48,446 nucleotides of DNA from JBGTGT01 sp051439375. Lineage in GTDB: Bacteria; Cyanobacteriota; Cyanobacteriia; Cyanobacteriales; Microcystaceae. The notes under the pieces were generated by a model. That model had not been told where the DNA came from. It saw nothing but the letters and a program-made list of their open reading frames with translations, and did no database searches. Shown piece after piece: positions 43,390 to 48,446 of the stretch. Each line of letters begins with the position of its first letter. Within the stretch, counting starts at the first letter, position 1. The position numbers and the translations under genes are program-made. The stretch covers positions 1 through 48,446 of the forward strand of contig JBFRWB010000014.1 of the NCBI GenBank assembly GCA_051439375.1, in the 5' to 3' direction.

Positions 43390-45606
43390 TTATTTTTTAA
43401 TTTTTCTTGTTACTATGATTCCTTGTGAAGTTGTCCACTGTATTGAGCCATCTGTTATTAAAGAGTAACTGTCAATTTGATACTTTTTAAAAAAGTTGCG
43501 ACGCTTATCGGATAATGGAGTATTATATGCGATCGCAGTTTTTCCTTTTAACCAGTCTAAAATATCATAACTGAGTTTATCTCCTGACCATAATAAGATA
43601 TCAGGAGGAGAAAAGGTATTTAAGAAATTATCTGATAACTCAGATCCGAGTAACCATAACCCTGTTGTTTGTTTCAGTTTAAATTGAAACGCTAAGGATG
43701 TTTTACTGAGTAGGGTTAATTGGGTTTTTCCTAGGGTAAGAGACTGATTTTTAGTGAAGGGTTGCAGTTCATTAGTTACATTGTTAGGATTTTCTTGTAG
43801 ATCAATACTAGGTAATTTATTGTTAGTACTCAGACAACTTTTATCATAATATGGGAAAGTTCCTACTTTGACAACACAATCCAGTTGATCGATTTTTTGT
43901 TCTAGTAAAAAGGGCATTAAGGTATATTTATTGGTCGTTTGATTGCTATAGTTTAATAAAGTGACATTTCCTCTATCTTGAATAATAACCATAGGTTCGG
44001 GTTTAGCAGATAAAAAGGTAATTTGAGTAACAAAGAAGTCATTATATAGCGGTTTAAGGGTAAGTAAAGCAATGATGAAGATACTAAAGAATCCCCATTT
44101 TTTTTTAAACCAAGGAAATAACCAAATTAATAAATAGATGCTATAAATAATTAAGATAACAAAAATAGGTTGCTGTCCGATAACCTGTTGATTTCCGGGT
44201 AATTGACTAACAAAGGTTGCTAGACTAATTAACCAATGAGTCGGATAATAAAGCAACCATGCGATCGCACTTCCTAAAGGGGGAATAATTAAACCTAGCA
44301 CTGCACTAATCATTCCCCCTAAACTAATAAGATAAATTAAGGGACTGGTAATTATATTAATAGGAATAGCATAAAGGATAAAAAAGCTAAATTTATAGAT
44401 TAAAAAAGGAAATGTCCATAAAGCAGCAGCCAGAGGAACAACCATAAAACTGGCAATACGAGGGGGTAAGAAATCAAAATAAGTCCGTAGAGTTGGGGAA
44501 CTAACTAATAAGCCAAAGGTAGCTAAGAAGCTGAGTTGAAACCCTAGATCCTGTATCCATAACGGGTTAAATAGTAATAATAAAGTTGCTGCTAAAAGGA
44601 GAGAGTTTAAGGTATCTTTTTTACGATCAACCGTTGCACCAATCAGTACCGCAATTCCCATAAAAGAGGCTCTCACAATACTTGGATAAAAACCAGTTAA
44701 GCCAATATAAACAAATAAGATAAAACTGCCTAGAATCAATTGTTTTTCTGGGGATAAGTAACGAGTGATATATAAAACAAGTCCTAAGAGTAAGGTGACG
44801 TGAAAGCCAGAAGCCGCAACAATATGCGCCATTCCTACACTGATAAAAAGGTCTTTTAATTCATAAGGTAAATTAACGGATCTTCTTCCTAATACCATTG
44901 AGCTTATTAAGGCTGCTTCTTGTTTGGGTATCCATGCCTTTTGATGATTGACAATACGATTTCTTAGGGAACACCAGCTTAAAAAGGGTTCTTTTTGCAG
45001 ACTGATTTCTTCTCCTTTTAGTCCAACAAAACTACCTTGTCTTTCTAAATATTGCTTAAAATTAAAGCCTGATGAATGAGTTGGAGAAGTGGGTTGATAT
45101 AATCTTCCTGTTATGGTGATGTCTTGCTTTTCACAAGTGGGTTTTTCTGTGGATAAAGGAAGGGTAACATAAACTTTTCCTGTCACTGATTTTGTCTTAG
45201 TTTTAGTTGTGACTTGTTTTGCTTTTAGCCAAAGTTGTATCTTTTTACTAGCAGTTTCTTGACCTGAAGATAGGGTTTTTCCTGTTACAGTAACGGTTTC
45301 GTAGGGTTGCTCTTTAGTTAAAATTCGACTAATATCTGTTTGGCTGGGTTGGGGTAGGCGAAGTTGAAGATAAATAACGGAAATAATAGCTAATATTCCC
45401 ATTGCTATCCAAAATTTTTCTGTAGGGAGACGATAAAAATAACGGGGTAAAGTTAAAGTTGCAAGGGTTGTTATCAGACTAATTAATAACAAAAGACTTC
45501 CCCACTGTGTCGGACTTATCTTATCTTGGGGAAAGCCTAATAATCCAGCAATGATAAGACTAAGACAATAAGTTAAGCAAATAATCAATCCTGCTTGACG
45601 AGTCAT
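43390..45606 (-). CDS. comEC: ComEC/Rec2-type DNA uptake channel
   Basis: A 738-residue inner-membrane protein of natural transformation that passes single-stranded DNA into the cytoplasm. It has N-terminal helices, an OB-fold-like extracellular region (about 90-220), and the competence domain with MVLGRRSVNLPYELKDLF, AHIVAASGFHVTLL and GLTGFYPSIVRASFMGIAVL. About ten helices run to residue 515. The C-terminal region (about 530-738) resembles the metallo-beta-lactamase domain but lacks the HxHxDH metal motif, so a nuclease role is doubtful here. Complements dprA and the pilin genes. Confidence 0.9.
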   Translation of the reverse strand: MTRQAGLIICLTYCLSLIIAGLLGFPQDKISPTQWGSLLLLISLITTLATLTLPRYFYRLPTEKFWIAMGILAIISVIYLQLRLPQPSQTDISRILTKEQPYETVTVTGKTLSSGQETASKKIQLWLKAKQVTTKTKTKSVTGKVYVTLPLSTEKPTCEKQDITITGRLYQPTSPTHSSGFNFKQYLERQGSFVGLKGEEISLQKEPFLSWCSLRNRIVNHQKAWIPKQEAALISSMVLGRRSVNLPYELKDLFISVGMAHIVAASGFHVTLLLGLVLYITRYLSPEKQLILGSFILFVYIGLTGFYPSIVRASFMGIAVLIGATVDRKKDTLNSLLLAATLLLLFNPLWIQDLGFQLSFLATFGLLVSSPTLRTYFDFLPPRIASFMVVPLAAALWTFPFLIYKFSFFILYAIPINIITSPLIYLISLGGMISAVLGLIIPPLGSAIAWLLYYPTHWLISLATFVSQLPGNQQVIGQQPIFVILIIYSIYLLIWLFPWFKKKWGFFSIFIIALLTLKPLYNDFFVTQITFLSAKPEPMVIIQDRGNVTLLNYSNQTTNKYTLMPFLLEQKIDQLDCVVKVGTFPYYDKSCLSTNNKLPSIDLQENPNNVTNELQPFTKNQSLTLGKTQLTLLSKTSLAFQFKLKQTTGLWLLGSELSDNFLNTFSPPDILLWSGDKLSYDILDWLKGKTAIAYNTPLSDKRRNFFKKYQIDSYSLITDGSIQWTTSQGIIVTRKIKK

Positions 45607-45758
45607 GATCTTTTATAAAGATGAGTAACAAGGACTTGAGAGGTACATACAAGTCTATCTGGGTAAAGCTTAAATGCAATTTTCTAATGGGGAAGTTCAG
45701 TCTAAACGAGGGTGTTTTATAATTGTAGAATCGTTTCTCTGCATCGGTTCATTAAAAC

Positions 45759-46100
45759 ATGACAGATACTATTTTTAGCAAAATTATCCGCAAAGAAATT
45801 CCGGCTGATATTGTCTATGAAGATGACTTGGCCTTAGCCTTTAAAGACGTAAATCCTCAAGCCCCTACTCACGTCTTAATTATTCCTAAACAACCCATTC
45901 CCCAGTTATCTTTAGCGACGGAAGATGATCAAGCCTTACTGGGCTACTTATTGCTGACGGTTAAAAAAGTTGCCGAACAATTACACCTTGAAAAAGGTTA
46001 TCGAGTGGTGATTAATAATGGAGAAGAAGGAGGACAAACCGTCTATCATCTCCATATTCACCTGTTGGGCGATCGCCCTATGCAATGGCCACCCGGCTAA
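45759..46100 (+). CDS. HIT-family (HinT-like) nucleotide hydrolase
   Basis: A 113-residue protein matching the histidine-triad family, which hydrolyses nucleoside phosphoramidates. Key residues His97, His99 and His101 lie in YHLHIHLLG, with upstream NGEEGGQTVYH and the N-terminal KIIRKEIPADIVYEDDLALA. Length is typical of HinT. The gene is convergent with ftsZ, sharing a 64-base gap that holds weak inverted repeats. Confidence 0.93.
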   Translation: MTDTIFSKIIRKEIPADIVYEDDLALAFKDVNPQAPTHVLIIPKQPIPQLSLATEDDQALLGYLLLTVKKVAEQLHLEKGYRVVINNGEEGGQTVYHLHIHLLGDRPMQWPPG

Positions 46101-46164
46101 TTACCCTTGTGACTTAGCAAAGATTAGGAGACAATAAGGTTTGCTGGGTCAGATAAGGGCTAAT

Positions 46165-47415
46165 CTACTTAGGAAATCGACGTTTCTGCAAGAATTCGGG
46201 AATAATCGGGCCGGTCTGCTTACTGGATTCTGGGGTAGAAATAGACGTGGTGTTACCACTTGACCGAGTTGAAGTGCTAGTTTGCTGTACCTTGGGTGCA
46301 TTAACCGAATCACCGCTAAATCCCGTTGCAATAACCGTAATTCGCAGTTCTCCTTGCATTTTCTCGTCAATAACCGCACCAAAGATAATATTCGCATTGG
46401 GATCAACCACCTCATAGATGGTTTCGGCAGCCACATTCACCTCATGAAGTGTCAAATCGCTGCCCCCTGTAATATTAAAGACAATACCCTTTGCCCCTTC
46501 GATGGAATGTTCCAAAAGAGGTGAAGCGATCGCAGCCGTTGCTCCCTCTTTTGCCCGGCCTTTACCCGATCCGTTACCAATTCCCATCAACGCAGACCCC
46601 GCATCAGCCATCACCGCCCTGACATCGGCAAAGTCAACATTGACTAGGCCAGGGATGGTGATAATATCAGAGATCCCTTGTACCCCTTGACGCAGTACAT
46701 CATCTGCATAACGAAAAGCATCCTGTAGGGGCGTTTCTGGGGAAATAACCTGTAATAGTTGGTTGTTGGGAATCACAATCAAGGTATCTACCCGACTGTG
46801 TAGCGCACCGACACCTTCTTCTGCTTGGTTCGTACGTCGTCTCCCTTCAAAAGTAAAGGGTCGAGTTACCACTCCAACGGTTAAACAGCCAATTTCCTTA
46901 GCCACTTCCGCTACGATAGCTGCTGCACCCGTTCCTGTGCCGCCGCCCATCCCCGCAGTGATAAAGACTAAATCCGTATTTTCTAAGGCTTGAGCAATTT
47001 CATCTCGCGATTCTTCGGCTGCCTTTTGTCCAATGGCAGGATTGCCCCCTGCCCCTAAGCCTCTGGTCAGTTTTTGTCCAATTTGCAGACGATTGGGGGC
47101 AGCAGATTGGGCAAGGGCTTGGGCATCTGTATTAATTGCCCAAAAATCGATTCCCGATATACCACTCTCAATCATTCGGTTGACGGCATTACAACCGCCT
47201 CCCCCAACGCCAATTACTTTAATTTGAGCAACACTACTCGGCACGATTTGATTTCTCCTAGCGTCTTCCCCAGGTAAGTCTGGGACATCATCAACGGCTG
47301 GAAAGGTAAGACCAGCATTTCTATTATGATAGTTGCCCACTGCCATACTTGAATCAGGGGCTTGATTATTATTCGAGTTAGATTCGTTTAAGGAAAATTC
47401 ACTATTGAGTGTCAT
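46165..47415 (-). CDS. ftsZ: Cell division GTPase FtsZ
   Basis: FtsZ polymerises into the cytokinetic ring. The 416-residue protein has an N-terminal extension of about 60 residues (Asn- and Ser-rich) before the core IKVIGVGGGGCNAVNRMIES, the GTP-binding tubulin signature GGGTGTGAA (157-165), the synergy motif NVDFADVR (about 249-256), and a C-terminal peptide PEFLQKRRF that recruits partners. Extension and tail match cyanobacterial FtsZ. It stands alone here: no ftsQ is directly upstream, only 669 bases of non-coding sequence. Confidence 0.97.
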   Translation of the reverse strand: MTLNSEFSLNESNSNNNQAPDSSMAVGNYHNRNAGLTFPAVDDVPDLPGEDARRNQIVPSSVAQIKVIGVGGGGCNAVNRMIESGISGIDFWAINTDAQALAQSAAPNRLQIGQKLTRGLGAGGNPAIGQKAAEESRDEIAQALENTDLVFITAGMGGGTGTGAAAIVAEVAKEIGCLTVGVVTRPFTFEGRRRTNQAEEGVGALHSRVDTLIVIPNNQLLQVISPETPLQDAFRYADDVLRQGVQGISDIITIPGLVNVDFADVRAVMADAGSALMGIGNGSGKGRAKEGATAAIASPLLEHSIEGAKGIVFNITGGSDLTLHEVNVAAETIYEVVDPNANIIFGAVIDEKMQGELRITVIATGFSGDSVNAPKVQQTSTSTRSSGNTTSISTPESSKQTGPIIPEFLQKRRFPK

Positions 47416-48084
47416 TGTAATCGGGAATGGCTAAAGCACAATAGGGGGCGATTCTGGCGTTTGCTAAATTTAACTTAGTTTACCTTACCATTACGACGGT
47501 GAGATCAACGGGTTAGGGCAAGCAAAATTCCATCTTCTAGTCAAGGGACTTATATCATGACAGAATTCCCTACTAGACTAAAGACCTAAATTCTCTTTGT
47601 CAATTCCCGTTGCTGTCTATCATTTATCAAAGGTGACATTTCGTCAAGAAATCTTGATAATCAACACTTAAATCGTGTCTAGGTTGGAAAAGTAGTTTGT
47701 GAGGATAAGGGAACAGGGAGCAGATACTTGAAGTCAGGCGATCGTTGTCGGGGCAGGTTTTTATAGCTTACATTCCGCACGTCAAAGAGTATTATTAAGA
47801 GAATTCAGGAGTCTGGAGACAGAATTCAGAATGTATTTTTTCGATTCATAACTGAAATCATTAAAAATACTCAGGTTAGGCTCTAGTTAAAGCCTCCAAT
47901 CCACAAGAAACATTAACTATTCAGTATGAATTACGCTTCTCCCGACTCCTTAACCGACCAAAGGCGATTATGTAACCTACGACACAATTCTCCCCCAGAT
48001 GTCGATAGAACCGATTTGACTATATTTTCATCAACTATGAGTTACTAATCATTGTCCCAATCTCCCAATCTCCCTGTCTCCCCG
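47416..48084. other. 669-base non-coding region upstream of ftsZ
   Basis: Contains dispersed repeat fragments (AGAATTCAGGAGTCTGGAGA at about 47799-47818, followed by CAGAATTCAGAATG) and an octamer-like repeat CCCAATCT-CCCAATCT at about 48058-48073 just before the partial gene at the right edge. A short ORF at 47926-48048 was judged non-coding. It must hold the ftsZ promoter and leader. Confidence 0.5.
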
Positions 48085-48446
48085 CTACAGGCTCGAACAT
48101 TGACAATTTGCTTCATTTTGATCTTCAGAAAGATAAATAGGCCAGTGAAACCAAGCGTAGTAAGTATTGTCAAGCACTTTAGCCCCCAAATCTCCTCCCT
48201 CTATGGCTTCAGAAGGGGAAAGCCCAAAACTAGAAGCAACCAAGTCACTACAATTAGATAGGCCGATACCATGTCCACTGCGAGTGTATCCTCCCTGAAA
48301 GAGTTTAGCTAGATCGCCCCCTAATGTTTCGTGTAACCAAATTTTCTGTCCTTCGCTCAATTGATTCTCCACCACCCAACGAGTCAGGAAGCTGTTGAGG
48401 CGAATAACGGTCAGACGGACAGTTTCGCTATCGGAAAAACGAACAG
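48085..48446 (-). CDS. 3' part of an unidentified gene cut by the right edge
   Basis: An open frame without a start runs from the right edge to a stop at 48085-48087 (about 119 residues visible). Within it, GYTRSGHGIGLSNCSDLVAS followed later by WFHWPI loosely resembles the G2 region and end of a histidine-kinase-type ATPase domain (GxGxGLS then a hydrophobic strand and Pro). The match is weak and other families are possible. The upstream part lies outside the window. It does not look like FtsQ. Confidence 0.55.
   Translation of the reverse strand, partial: VRFSDSETVRLTVIRLNSFLTRWVVENQLSEGQKIWLHETLGGDLAKLFQGGYTRSGHGIGLSNCSDLVASSFGLSPSEAIEGGDLGAKVLDNTYYAWFHWPIYLSEDQNEANCQCSSL

Noticed and set aside
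46282..47277. Plus-strand open frames overlapping ftsZ
   Set aside because: They are antisense shadows of a clearly coding gene, rich in Pro, Ala and Ser, with no independent signature.
47926..48048. 40-codon ORF on the plus strand upstream of ftsZ
   Set aside because: Composition (MNYASPDSLTDQ, many Asp, Arg and Ser, no hydrophobic pattern) and lack of a ribosome binding site look like chance in non-coding DNA.

Overview
The window reads as chromosomal DNA of a unicellular, low-GC cyanobacterium of the Cyanothece/Crocosphaera/Rippkaea type (inference). Supporting evidence: the HIP1 octamer GCGATCGC is scattered throughout, and cyanobacterial genes are present (psb32, a PucC/BCD-type chlorophyll-family transporter, hmpF, group 3 sigF, PRC-free FtsZ with a long N-terminal extension, a DUF6930 protein). 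No rRNA, tRNA, insertion sequence, prophage or CRISPR array was recognised. Most genes are housekeeping genes on both strands in short operons.

Layout. 1-3.5 kb (minus): an XPB-like helicase broken by one in-frame TGA, a small secreted protein and nagA. 3.6-7.4 kb (plus): a BCD/PucC transporter, then an FHA protein, an unrecognised membrane protein and a PD-(D/E)XK-like protein. 7.5-17.4 kb: dprA, sigF, a SpoIIM-like protein, a DICT/degenerate HD-GYP protein, cdsA, hmpF, a DUF697-SHOCT protein, psb32 and a small ferredoxin. 17.5-22 kb: cobQ, a DUF6930 protein, trhO and a small NusG-N-terminal-like protein. 22.1-25.7 kb: an overlapping gene pair encoding a Cache-HAMP-cyclase-like sensor and a MscS channel with a cyclic-nucleotide-binding-like tail. 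25.9-33.2 kb: a conserved unknown protein, murF behind a palindrome-rich divergent region, a 2Fe-2S ferredoxin, isoaspartyl peptidase, egtD and phoU. 33.4-39.3 kb (minus): UPF0182, CheW, HAD, orphan ParA and Uma2 in one probable transcription unit. 39.5-48.4 kb: a thioredoxin-fold protein, a Tat-exported degenerate metallo-beta-lactamase-fold protein, a pilin-like protein, a BlaI/M56 peptidase pair, comEC, a HIT protein, ftsZ and an unidentified gene cut by the right edge.

Themes. Genes for DNA uptake and type IV pilus motility recur (dprA, sigF, hmpF, cheW, pilin, comEC). Several proteins keep an enzyme fold but have lost catalytic residues: the class III cyclase domain, the HD-GYP domain, two metallo-beta-lactamase-type domains and one peroxiredoxin-like fold. 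The most interesting locus is the cyclase-like sensor/MscS pair: the four diagnostic cyclase residues are changed, and the channel's nucleotide-phosphate-binding arginine also appears displaced. This suggests a sensor-channel module that no longer uses cyclic nucleotides in the usual way. Other points worth checking are the TGA-interrupted helicase, a TGA-interrupted micro-ORF upstream of sigF, a three-copy intergenic repeat, and a CRP-like site upstream of murF.
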